Made by a program: the position numbers and the translations under genes. 23,594 nt of DNA from Methanobacteriota archaeon. GTDB lineage: Archaea > Thermoplasmatota > JASEFT01 > JAUWIS01. A model generated the notes under the pieces. The model was not told the origin of the DNA. It was given only the letters and a program-made list of their open reading frames with translations, and did no database searches. Location of the stretch: the NCBI GenBank assembly GCA_030605245.1, contig JAUWIS010000002.1, positions 1-23,594 of the forward strand, in the 5' to 3' direction. Of the stretch, positions 6,671 to 14,087 are shown piece by piece (positions within the stretch are counted from its first letter, which is position 1; each line of letters opens with the position of its first letter).

Positions 6671-9268
6671 ATGCTGATGGAAAGGGTTGGGAAAAATGTA
6701 TCAAAATATCCAAAAATGACAATTGTTGTTGTCATCGTAATAACGATGATTGCTATAGGTTGTATGCAAATATTTGGTATTGAACAGGAGTTTGCGGAAG
6801 AATCATTTATGCCTGAAATGGAGATTGTAAAAGCCTCTAACGAAATCTCTGAGGAATACACCGCTACATACAGTGTGTCAATACTCGTTAAATCAAAAAA
6901 TGGTGATGTTCTAACTTCAGATGCTCTTGTAGAGATGCTTCGAGTTGAGAAGGCCATTATTAATGATTCTAATATTAAACCGACGCTAGAAAATCCCATA
7001 ACGCCTTCGATTAACGTAAACTCAGTGGCAGATGTTATTGCACAAATGGCATTAGTTCAACAAAATGTAACTATGCCAACAATGGATCAGAAGATTTCTG
7101 CGATTCAGAACATGAACGACACTCAAGTAAAACAGCTTATAAGTGGGATATTAAGCTCAAATCAAACACCACCCCAGATCCAGGGAATGTTTTCGATGAT
7201 GCTTACAAAGGATTTTGATCCTGCTAATGGTATTATTAAAGCAAAGGGCACAGTGATTCTGGTAAATCTAAATGCATCGATGGCTAAAGGTAGGGGTCAT
7301 GGACCTACAACAGAAGAATCAGAACTCTCGGCATCAGAAAAAAGAATGGAAACTATTGTTGAAGATATTAAGCCAGAGTCTACCGAGATGAGGGTAATGG
7401 GTATGAGCTTGATTATGGATGAGATAATGGATGCCAATGATGCGTCTATGGCAATTCTATTGCCTCTTGCTTTTGGGTTGGTGATTGTTATATTAGCGAT
7501 CATATATAGAAATGGTATGGATATGTTGTTTAGTCTTCTCGCACTAGGGTTTGCAATAATCTGGGTCTATGGATTCGGGTCTGCAATGGGTTATACATTC
7601 AACCCAATGACAACTGCGGTGCCTGTATTAATCGTTGGGCTCGGTATAGACTATGGTATACATATCACAATGCGATACCGTGAAGAAATCAGAACAGGCA
7701 AAAAAATTGAGCAATCTGTAACTATAACTATAATGTCTGTGGGAATGGCATTATTGCTCGCTACAGTAACAGCCGGGGTAGCATTTTTATCGATTTTAGC
7801 CTCACCCATAGCTCTTCTTGGTGAGTTTGGGGTTCTATGTGCTATTGGGATTATCGGTAGTTTTGTTATGATGACTACGTTCGTGCCTGCATGTAAACAA
7901 CTTCAAGACCTTAAAAAATTGAAAAGGGGCAAAGCCCTAAGCAAAGGATTAGCAAGTAACAATTCAGCCAAAAGAAGAACAAGAGCAAAAAGTGCCGGTA
8001 TAGCTATTCTTGATAAAACAATGAGTAGTGGTGCGATGGCTGCAGAACACCATCCAATACCTGTTATTATCGTGGTAGCTATGATCACAATTGCTGCTGG
8101 CGGTATGGCTTTACAATTAAAAACGACCTTTAATTTCGAGGATTTCCTACCTGAGGATTTGGAAATATCTAAAGACTTAGAATTCATGATGAACGAATTT
8201 GAGATACCAGGTGGTGAAGTTGAAAAAGTTAATATTTTAGTGAAAGGTGACATTGCAAACCCAGAACTACTGAGAGATATAAATGAAACTATAAAGAATA
8301 TGAAGGATGATAAATCGGTGATAAAACACGCAGGTGAACCTGATGTTAAATCAATATTATCTCTTATGGCAGATTGGGCAACTAACTCAACTGAGTTTGG
8401 AATGCAAGATCCAAACTTTGATCCTGGGTTTGAGATGTCCTATAGTAATACGATGGCTATTGGTGGTGTACCAAAAAATGATGCTACAAAAGAAGATATT
8501 AAAGTTATATATAACTGGCTGTATTCAAATCCAAACTCCAAGAAAGCCGTTCAGTATATTTTACATAGAACCGATGATGGCAATTATGATGGTACAGTTT
8601 TACGAATTTCTGTTGATGTAGGAGCCGATGACGATGTGGCTATTGAGGGACTTCATAATGATTTAAAAGTAGATAAAAAACCGTTAGAGGATACTGCAGA
8701 TAAATCAATAGTAACAGGTGGTGTCATTTTAACAAAAATAATCATGGATACATTAAATGATAGCCAAATCCGCTCATTGATAACCACAATTATTGCCTCT
8801 TTTATTATTCTGACTATTGTATTCTGGTTCAAGAAGCGGTCTTTAGTACTTGGAGCAATTACATTAACACCTGTAATATTCTGTGTTATATGGACTCTTG
8901 GAACAATGTATATAGCAAATATCCCACTTAACGTAATGACAATCATGATAACATCTTTAACCATTGGCCTGGGGATCACATATGGGATACATATCACACA
9001 TAGGTTCTTAGAGGATATCGAACGACATGATACTATAGATGCCGCCTGTCGGAGTACAGTGAGTCATACAGGAACCGCATTATTCGGAGCGGCAGCAACG
9101 ACCATAGCTGGTTTTGGGATACTTGTATTTGCGTTAATGCCACCTCTGCAACAGTTCGGGGGTATAACTGCGTTAACTATCCTGTACAGTTTCTTAGCGT
9201 CTGTCTTTATACTACCGACATTCCTTGTGCTATGGGCTAAATGGAGGAAAAAACATTATAGGCGATAA
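6671..9268 (+). CDS. RND/MMPL-family exporter
   Basis: 865 aa membrane protein with the duplicated RND plan: TM1 at about 17-36, a large extracellular domain to about 255, TM2-TM6 to about 405, a cytoplasmic linker, TM7 at about 470-490, a second extracellular domain, then TM8-TM12. The conserved TM4 motif is GLGIDYGIHITMR near 323-335 in the first half; the second half has GLGITYGIHITHR near 766-778, with Thr where the first half has the proton-relay Asp. It resembles the archaeal/bacterial hydrophobe-exporting MMPL (HAE3-like) group, which moves lipids or hydrophobic compounds using the proton or ion gradient; the substrate is unknown. Roughly a third of its Arg codons are CGN by eye, while neighbours use almost only AGA/AGG, a hint of transfer. 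Confidence 0.88.
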   Translation: MLMERVGKNVSKYPKMTIVVVIVITMIAIGCMQIFGIEQEFAEESFMPEMEIVKASNEISEEYTATYSVSILVKSKNGDVLTSDALVEMLRVEKAIINDSNIKPTLENPITPSINVNSVADVIAQMALVQQNVTMPTMDQKISAIQNMNDTQVKQLISGILSSNQTPPQIQGMFSMMLTKDFDPANGIIKAKGTVILVNLNASMAKGRGHGPTTEESELSASEKRMETIVEDIKPESTEMRVMGMSLIMDEIMDANDASMAILLPLAFGLVIVILAIIYRNGMDMLFSLLALGFAIIWVYGFGSAMGYTFNPMTTAVPVLIVGLGIDYGIHITMRYREEIRTGKKIEQSVTITIMSVGMALLLATVTAGVAFLSILASPIALLGEFGVLCAIGIIGSFVMMTTFVPACKQLQDLKKLKRGKALSKGLASNNSAKRRTRAKSAGIAILDKTMSSGAMAAEHHPIPVIIVVAMITIAAGGMALQLKTTFNFEDFLPEDLEISKDLEFMMNEFEIPGGEVEKVNILVKGDIANPELLRDINETIKNMKDDKSVIKHAGEPDVKSILSLMADWATNSTEFGMQDPNFDPGFEMSYSNTMAIGGVPKNDATKEDIKVIYNWLYSNPNSKKAVQYILHRTDDGNYDGTVLRISVDVGADDDVAIEGLHNDLKVDKKPLEDTADKSIVTGGVILTKIIMDTLNDSQIRSLITTIIASFIILTIVFWFKKRSLVLGAITLTPVIFCVIWTLGTMYIANIPLNVMTIMITSLTIGLGITYGIHITHRFLEDIERHDTIDAACRSTVSHTGTALFGAAATTIAGFGILVFALMPPLQQFGGITALTILYSFLASVFILPTFLVLWAKWRKKHYRR

Positions 9269-9287
9269 CGCTTAATAAGTGAGAAAG

Positions 9288-10250
9288 ATGAGAACAATAT
9301 GGCTTAGAATGAGAATGGGTCTTTGCATTATGCTGATGTTTGCATTAATCTATGCGCTGTTGACAGTTATCATGTTTGCCACGGGTATGATTTCTCCTGT
9401 ATTTTTTGCGTTACTGGCTTTTCTAATTGTTCTTGCCCAGTATTTCTTTGGCCCGAAAATTGTTGAAAAAACAATGAGGGTGAAATATGTTTCTAAATCA
9501 GAGCATCCAGGGCTTCATGCTATAGTAACTGATCTGGCAATGAGGGCGAACATACCAAAACCAAAAGTTGGTGTTTCTGAGATGCCAATAGCAAATGCTT
9601 TTGCTTTTGGCAAATCAAAAAAGGATGGCAGAGTTTGTGTAACATCAGAATTACTTAGAAGACTAAATGAGAAAGAATTAAGGGCTGTTTTAGGACATGA
9701 ACTCTCACATATCAAACACAAAGACATTGTTGCTATCACAATGCTTTCAGTAATTCCTATGATTTGCTATTTTGTTTATATCTCCTTTTTCTGGTCATCC
9801 TTTTTTGGAGGAAGAAGATCAGGTGGAACAATGGCAATAGCACTTGCTGCATTCCTCACATACCTTCTTACAAACATGCTTGTTCTTTATGCATCCAGAG
9901 TCAGGGAATACTATGCAGACCAGGGGAGTGTTGAACTCACAAATGATGCACCTGCTCTTGCTTCCGCGTTGTACAGGATTAGCGTGGAAGATGCAAGGGT
10001 TGACAGAAGAACCTTGAAGAGGATTGAAGGTATGAAGGCTTTTTTTGCATCTGACCCTTCAAGAGCAAGAAAAGATTTAACTGATTTGCGTCAGGCTGAT
10101 TTGAACATGGATGGGCATCTTGATAAATATGAGGTTGAGGCTTTTGCAAAAGAATCAAGGATCACATCAGCAGACAGAATCATGGAGATGTTTTCCTCAC
10201 ATCCTAACATTGTGAAAAGGATAAAAAGGTTACATGCAATCTCGTATTGA
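9288..10250 (+). CDS. htpX: HtpX-like M48 membrane zinc metalloprotease with an EF-hand loop
   Basis: About 320 aa. It is expected to degrade misfolded membrane proteins, with the active site on the cytoplasmic face. Two N-terminal membrane segments (about residues 10-57 by the GTG numbering) precede the zinc site HELSH (140-144) with third ligand E210 in REYYAD; two more membrane segments lie between them at about 155-205. SHPN near 307 is the usual C-terminal motif. Residues 274-285 read DLNMDGHLDKYE, a textbook 12-residue EF-hand calcium loop. The frame opens at a GTG (9279), but I prefer the ATG at 9288, preceded by GTGAG. The gap to the exporter stop is about 20 bases, so co-transcription is possible. 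Confidence 0.88.
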   Translation: MRTIWLRMRMGLCIMLMFALIYALLTVIMFATGMISPVFFALLAFLIVLAQYFFGPKIVEKTMRVKYVSKSEHPGLHAIVTDLAMRANIPKPKVGVSEMPIANAFAFGKSKKDGRVCVTSELLRRLNEKELRAVLGHELSHIKHKDIVAITMLSVIPMICYFVYISFFWSSFFGGRRSGGTMAIALAAFLTYLLTNMLVLYASRVREYYADQGSVELTNDAPALASALYRISVEDARVDRRTLKRIEGMKAFFASDPSRARKDLTDLRQADLNMDGHLDKYEVEAFAKESRITSADRIMEMFSSHPNIVKRIKRLHAISY

Positions 10251-10266
10251 AAACAATTAATTGTTT
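10251..10266. terminator. Perfect 16-base palindrome right after htpX
   Basis: AAACAATTAATTGTTT follows the htpX stop directly. It is a perfect AT-rich palindrome, which could form a weak cruciform or hairpin and end transcription, or be a protein site. No long T tract follows, so the terminator reading is tentative. Confidence 0.35.
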
Positions 10267-10394
10267 AATAAATAATATTATTCTACTTGATGTTGCCAGA
10301 GAGTTTTTCCAGTGTTAGAACAAAGGAAACAGTGTTCACTTCCATTATTAGTTTCTATACGGCGTTCAGAATATACTATGTTTTTGTACGTATG

Positions 10395-10449
10395 TGTCTA
10401 ATAAGATATTAACTTTTTAGACGTCTAATTTGTTAAAACATATTAGATG
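10395..10449. repeat. Tandem pair of CGTCTAA/TTAGACG-type palindromes
   Basis: Two adjoining inverted repeats share a central AGACGTCT. The first (10395-10423) has arms TGTCTAATAAG and AACTTTTTAGACG. The second (10422-10449) pairs CGTCTAATTTGTT with AACATATTAGATG across two bases, 11 of 13 positions complementary. A smaller CTAATGTTAG palindrome follows at about 10451-10460. They lie just beyond the 3' end of the beta-helix gene and are related to the palindrome at 12438-12465 beyond its 5' end. The rest of the interval from 10267 to 10481 holds no gene that I can support. Confidence 0.7.
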
Positions 10450-10481
10450 CCTAATGTTAGGGTGAGTTATGGATGTTTTGA

Positions 10482-12350
10482 CTATGGGTCTTTCCTTTTT
10501 CTCAGCAGAATAGCACAAACACCAACCATTGCAACCAAGAATGCTGCTGACTCAAAGCCTGGTATGAAGCCTTCATCTTCCTTTTTTTCTGGCTCCTCAG
10601 CATCTGCTACTCCATCTTCTTCATCATCTGCACCTGCAACATTGTTAACAGTTACAGTCACGGAATCTATATTTGAGTAATCTGTTCCATCATATGGCCT
10701 AACATAAACAGTATGGCTACCATCTGCATATTCTGTTGTATCCCAGGATGCAGACCAAGATGTTGTGCCGCTAACCGTTAACTTGTTTGTAGCAAATGTG
10801 TTATCATCTATAGATACCTCGACACTCTGAACCGTACCATCAGTATCAAAGGATGTACCCTGAATAGTTATTGTTCCCGAGACTGTAATATCAGGGGATG
10901 GGAATGTTATAGATACTGTTGGGATATGATTTGGTGCAACGCCAGTCCAAGGCTCTGTAAGCCAAGGGTCGTAGAGCACATTTGAACTTACACGATTGTT
11001 ACCCTCTTCTCCGGGTTTGCCCGCGTTAGCACCAGTTCCACCAGAGCCCCACCAGTTGTAGGTGGCATTTGCTAAATACTGAGGCTCAGAAGGCCCGTTG
11101 CCAATACCATAATCTGTAGTGTCATAAATATCGTTGTAATGAATTTCGTTGCTTGAGGATTTGTAGAGACTGATGCCGTTAAAAGTATTGTTGTAAATCT
11201 GGTTTCCTGTGATGTTGTTGTTTGAGGAATAGAAGAGATAGATGCCATAATAATTGTTGTAAATCTGGTTTGCAGAGATGGTGTTGTTGTTCGAGGAAGA
11301 GTAGAGCCCGATGCCATATTTATTGTTGTAAATCTGGTTCGCAGTTATTGTAGAATATGAGGTATTTGCCAAAAGCAAACCTTCCATATTATCTGTAAGT
11401 GTGAGATTCTTAACTAAAATATTACTACAGGATACGAGTCCAAGATAACCTACTTCAACGCCATCAAATACAAGGTCGTTCTGTTCTATTATGTAATAAA
11501 TAGGTTTGCCATTGATTGTATTTGAAGTATCTATGTCTTGATAGAAATATGATATATCCCCGCCCAGGACACCAAAATTGTATGTATTGTTTTCAAGAAT
11601 ATTATTTTGTAAAATGTTGTTCGAGGAATCCCAGAGATAGATGCCCGTATAGATGCCTTCATCCTTGGTGTTGTTATAAATCTGGTTTGCAGAGATGGTG
11701 GTGTTGTTCGAGGAAGAGTAGAGCCCGATGCCATATTTATTGTTGTAAATCTGGTTCGCAGAGATGGTGTTGTTCGAGGAATACTGGAGATTAATGCTAC
11801 CCCGAGAATTGTTGTAAATCTGGTTCGCGCTTATGATGTTGTCCGAGGAAGAGCCGAGAACGATGCCATTCCAATTGTTGTAAATCTGGTTTGAGATTAT
11901 GGTGTTGTTTGAGGAAGAGTCGAGCCTGATGCCACGATAATTGTTATAAGAAATTACATTTCCTATTTTTCCGTTTTGAACATAAGAGAAACAGACACCA
12001 TTACCACTATCGCCTCCATCATATACTACACAGTCTCTTATGATGAAATATGCATCAGTTTCTCCAATATAAATTCCAACTGCTGCTGTACTCGTGTTTA
12101 TATCCCAATTCTCAATGATGTATGGATCACCTGCTGTTCCTGTCCCATTCGTGACACCATTTGCATCTGTGAAACCTGAGTTGCCGGAAATGTAGATTGG
12201 GTCGTGAGGTGTAAGCCCAGATTTAGACTGAGATGCAGATTTTATCCCCGCATCCTCAGTATTTACCTCTGCATCCATTGATGGATTCAAAAAACCAAAC
12301 ATTCCCCCTATCAACATTATCGCAAGCCAAACCACAATTATTTTCCTCAT
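10482..12350 (-). CDS. Secreted beta-helix surface protein with Ig-like domain and PGF-CTERM anchor
   Basis: 622 aa. A Sec signal peptide (MRKIIVVWLAIMLIGGMFGF) is followed by a right-handed parallel beta-helix of the NosD/PbH1 type at about 45-430, built from repeats of the form SSSNNTISANQIYNNxYGI. NATYNWWGS ends the helix. An Ig-like domain follows at about 480-570 (PTVSITFPSPDITVSGTI, DGTVQSVEVSIDD, DGSHTVYVRPYD). After an acidic linker comes IPGFESAAFLVAMVGVCAIL then RKRK, a PGF-CTERM signal recognised by archaeosortase A, which swaps it for a lipid anchor. Many Asn-x-Ser/Thr sites suggest N-glycosylation. The beta-helix suggests binding or cutting of polysaccharide, but no catalytic residues are clear. 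The start has GGTGA about 8 bases upstream. Confidence 0.88.
   Translation of the reverse strand: MRKIIVVWLAIMLIGGMFGFLNPSMDAEVNTEDAGIKSASQSKSGLTPHDPIYISGNSGFTDANGVTNGTGTAGDPYIIENWDINTSTAAVGIYIGETDAYFIIRDCVVYDGGDSGNGVCFSYVQNGKIGNVISYNNYRGIRLDSSSNNTIISNQIYNNWNGIVLGSSSDNIISANQIYNNSRGSINLQYSSNNTISANQIYNNKYGIGLYSSSNNTTISANQIYNNTKDEGIYTGIYLWDSSNNILQNNILENNTYNFGVLGGDISYFYQDIDTSNTINGKPIYYIIEQNDLVFDGVEVGYLGLVSCSNILVKNLTLTDNMEGLLLANTSYSTITANQIYNNKYGIGLYSSSNNNTISANQIYNNYYGIYLFYSSNNNITGNQIYNNTFNGISLYKSSSNEIHYNDIYDTTDYGIGNGPSEPQYLANATYNWWGSGGTGANAGKPGEEGNNRVSSNVLYDPWLTEPWTGVAPNHIPTVSITFPSPDITVSGTITIQGTSFDTDGTVQSVEVSIDDNTFATNKLTVSGTTSWSASWDTTEYADGSHTVYVRPYDGTDYSNIDSVTVTVNNVAGADDEEDGVADAEEPEKKEDEGFIPGFESAAFLVAMVGVCAILLRKRKDP
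11261..11344 (-). repeat. Near-identical internal repeat, copy 1 (beta-helix gene)
   Basis: 84 bases that match 11678-11761 with a single mismatch by eye. They encode one turn-and-a-half of beta-helix (YGIGLYSSSNN..ISANQIYNN). The other helix turns in this gene are far more diverged at the DNA level. Confidence 0.8.
11678..11761 (-). repeat. Near-identical internal repeat, copy 2 (beta-helix gene)
   Basis: Second copy of the 84-base repeat, 417 bases (139 codons) away from copy 1, so recombination between them would keep the frame and remove 139 residues. Confidence 0.8.
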
Positions 12351-12437
12351 TTTCCGTTCACCAAATAAATAAAATGTTGTGGGCTAATATAAACCTTCCG
12401 AGTTTTTCTGCCTCCCCTGCATGGGTTTCTGCTGAAC

Positions 12438-12465
12438 CGTCTAATAAGTTCAAACTTTTTAGACG
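12438..12465. repeat. 28-base near-perfect palindrome upstream of the beta-helix gene
   Basis: Arms CGTCTAATAAGTT and AACTTTTTAGACG are complementary at 12 of 13 positions across a 2-base centre. It lies about 88-115 bases upstream of the beta-helix start and about 110 bases upstream of the divergent export gene. It is closely related to the palindrome at 10395-10423 in the same orientation, sharing GTCTAATAAG and AACTTTTTAGACG. It could be an operator, an RNA hairpin or one end of a small mobile unit. Otherwise I see no gene in 12351-12575. Confidence 0.75.
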
Positions 12466-12545
12466 CCCGTATATAATAACTCATTAACTTATTATACAGA
12501 CAAATTACATGCGATTTCTGCTCCATATTGAGGTATTCCAAACCA

Positions 12546-12555
12546 TTTTAAAAAC
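12546..12555 (+). promoter_or_regulatory. TATA-like box for the small export protein gene
   Basis: TTTTAAAAAC centred about 25 bases before the ATG at 12576, consistent with a leaderless or nearly leaderless transcript. Confidence 0.4.
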
Positions 12556-12575
12556 CTAACCCTATCACCGGGTAG

Positions 12576-13133
12576 ATGAAAAAGACATCACTGACTTTAA
12601 CAAAGTTTATGGTTCCATGGATGCTTGGTGGAATTGTGGCCCTGATAATTTATCTCAGTGGCCCATATTATTACACAAGATTTGCTGCAGTAGCATCAAC
12701 ATTTTTCTTTGCTGTTGGCACAGGCGCAGTAACCTCTATATTGCTGGGTATCGCCCTTGATTTAAATCCTGTTCTTATCATAGGATTTATTGTCTTCTTA
12801 GAGGCAGATATTTCCCTATTCATTGCATGGAATTTTGATGTTCTGAAAGACACCCCACTTATTGGAAAAGTTTTGATGAAATATGAAACCAGGGCAAAAA
12901 GATTCATAAAGAAAAAAAGACTGGAAAGCGTTGAAATTATGGGGTTGATAGCCTTTGTACTTATCCCTTTTCATGGGACAGGCGCGGTGGGTGGTACAAT
13001 TATTGGCAGAATCCTTGGTATGGGCTGGAAAAGGGCATGGTTATGTGTTACAATCGGATGCAGTGTGCGCACAATTATCATCACACTATCAGTATATTCT
13101 GGTTATATTAGCCTGAGTGGGATACTGCCATGA
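12576..13133 (+). CDS. Small multidrug export-like membrane protein (Sm_multidrug_ex family)
   Basis: 185 aa, about four to five membrane segments: roughly 10-28, 32-60, 65-85, 120-140 and 155-180, with a basic cytoplasmic loop at about 95-115 (KYETRAKRFIKKKRLE). The loop followed by FVLIPFHGTGAVGGTIIGRILGM is typical of the putative small multidrug export family (PF06695). The name is historical; transport activity has not been firmly established for the family. It is transcribed away from the beta-helix gene and converges on the UbiA gene, 65 bases away. A T-rich stretch at 13193-13200 could terminate it. Confidence 0.8.
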   Translation: MKKTSLTLTKFMVPWMLGGIVALIIYLSGPYYYTRFAAVASTFFFAVGTGAVTSILLGIALDLNPVLIIGFIVFLEADISLFIAWNFDVLKDTPLIGKVLMKYETRAKRFIKKKRLESVEIMGLIAFVLIPFHGTGAVGGTIIGRILGMGWKRAWLCVTIGCSVRTIIITLSVYSGYISLSGILP

Positions 13134-13192
13134 TGCCCGCATCTAAATCTTTGATATCACCTGCATCAAGCAGAGTAAAATATCTTGTTAAC

Positions 13193-13200
13193 TCTTTTTT
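13193..13200 (+). terminator. Oligo-T tract after the small export protein gene
   Basis: CTCTTTTTT lies about 60 bases after the stop at 13133 and touches the stop of the convergent UbiA gene. Such a tract can end archaeal transcription; no hairpin is visible. Confidence 0.35.
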
Positions 13201-14014
13201 ATAATAATACCTCTATTATCAACAGCCCATAGATTATGTTTGCGTAAATGTCAAGGATTCTATAATTCTTTTTAATCAAAAATGTTAAATAAAATAGTGC
13301 TGTGAACACTAAAAATGGTAGAAAATACAGTCGAAACAGGAAAACTGGAAAAAGAACAAGAGGAAAAAGCATTATTAGCAACTTTGCCCAATTCTTTGAT
13401 TTTTCTAAACCCAAAACACAAACAGTAGTTTTTAAATCCGCTTCTTTATCGCTTTTGTAATCTTCGAGATGATTTTTTAATTCCATTATTATTGAAAAAT
13501 GAAAGATAGAAAGGCATACAAGATAATGAAATTGTGTCAATCCATGGTTAAATATTACTACAGGCAAAAGAAATAGAAGGATACCGAAAAATAAACCGTG
13601 GGTGATGAAATCTAATAAAAATCTCGATTTAAACCTTAAAGGTGGTGAGGAGTAGAAAAGAGATAACAAAGTTAATCCCAGATAAAACAAAAAAACTTTA
13701 AGTCCAAAAAATGTTGATAAAATTGTACCAGAAATAGCAAGAATTACAGAAAAAATCATGGCGTTTTTTAAACTTAATTCTCCCATAACTATGGGATTTT
13801 TCTTTGATCTGTCTAATTTGTCTTCTTTTATATCAAAACACTCATTTATCGAAAAACTGAAACCCAAATACAAGAAAATCATTAGATAAAATATGGAAAT
13901 TTCTGTAAACGAATGCATGTATCCTTTAGAAAATATAAAACCAAAGGTTGCTACTAAAAAATATGCGAGCCAGTCTCTTATACGTAACAGACGAAGATAT
14001 GGTAACGCCGCCAT
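13199..14014 (-). CDS. UbiA-family prenyltransferase
   Basis: 271 aa from the chosen start, with about eight membrane segments. UbiA enzymes attach an isoprenoid chain to an acceptor within the membrane. The two Mg/diphosphate-binding motifs are visible: NECFDIKEDKLD (N57, D61, D65, D68) and DYKSDKEADLKT (D185, D189, D193). The frame is open 32 codons further upstream (to 14110), but that part is a relic of a glycosyltransferase 3' end read in another frame, so I choose the Met of MAALPYLRLLRIRDW at 14014, whose ATG overlaps the relic's stop (TAATG). It follows a GT4 gene in the same unit, suggesting a shared pathway for a lipid-linked glycan or glycolipid. Acceptor unknown. Confidence 0.85.
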   Translation of the reverse strand: MAALPYLRLLRIRDWLAYFLVATFGFIFSKGYMHSFTEISIFYLMIFLYLGFSFSINECFDIKEDKLDRSKKNPIVMGELSLKNAMIFSVILAISGTILSTFFGLKVFLFYLGLTLLSLFYSSPPLRFKSRFLLDFITHGLFFGILLFLLPVVIFNHGLTQFHYLVCLSIFHFSIIMELKNHLEDYKSDKEADLKTTVCVLGLEKSKNWAKLLIMLFPLVLFPVFLFRLYFLPFLVFTALFYLTFLIKKNYRILDIYANIIYGLLIIEVLL

Positions 14015-14070
14015 TACATAACCTCTTTGTAAACATCTATAATGTTCGGTTGCAACATCCTCAAACCTCA
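14014..14070 (-). pseudogene. Relic of a glycosyltransferase 3' end
   Basis: Read on the minus strand, 14046-14014 encodes NIIDVYKEVM and a stop. The intact glycosyltransferase ends NIINVYKEIM and a stop at 14120-14088. Over 35 bases (14012-14046 against 14086-14120) I count four mismatches. Upstream, a frame-shifted EDVAT resembles the WDIVG of the intact gene and the W-E-D-V-A common at GT4 C-termini. This looks like the last codons of a lost paralogous glycosyltransferase that once lay between the present two genes. The match is short, so chance is not fully excluded. Confidence 0.6.
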
Positions 14071-14087
14071 TTCCCTTCCTAATGTCA

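Noticed and set aside
10447..10680. 77-aa plus-strand frame at the 3' end of the beta-helix gene
   Set aside because: Antisense shadow of the Ig-like and acidic C-terminal region; Ser/Pro-rich composition comes from the repeats of the real gene.
11100..11960. Regularly spaced repeats resembling a CRISPR array
   Set aside because: They are protein-coding beta-helix repeats with variable spacing and no constant repeat or unique spacers.
12347..12541. 64-aa minus-strand open frame overlapping the beta-helix start
   Set aside because: It spans the palindrome and promoter region in another frame and shows no protein-like features.
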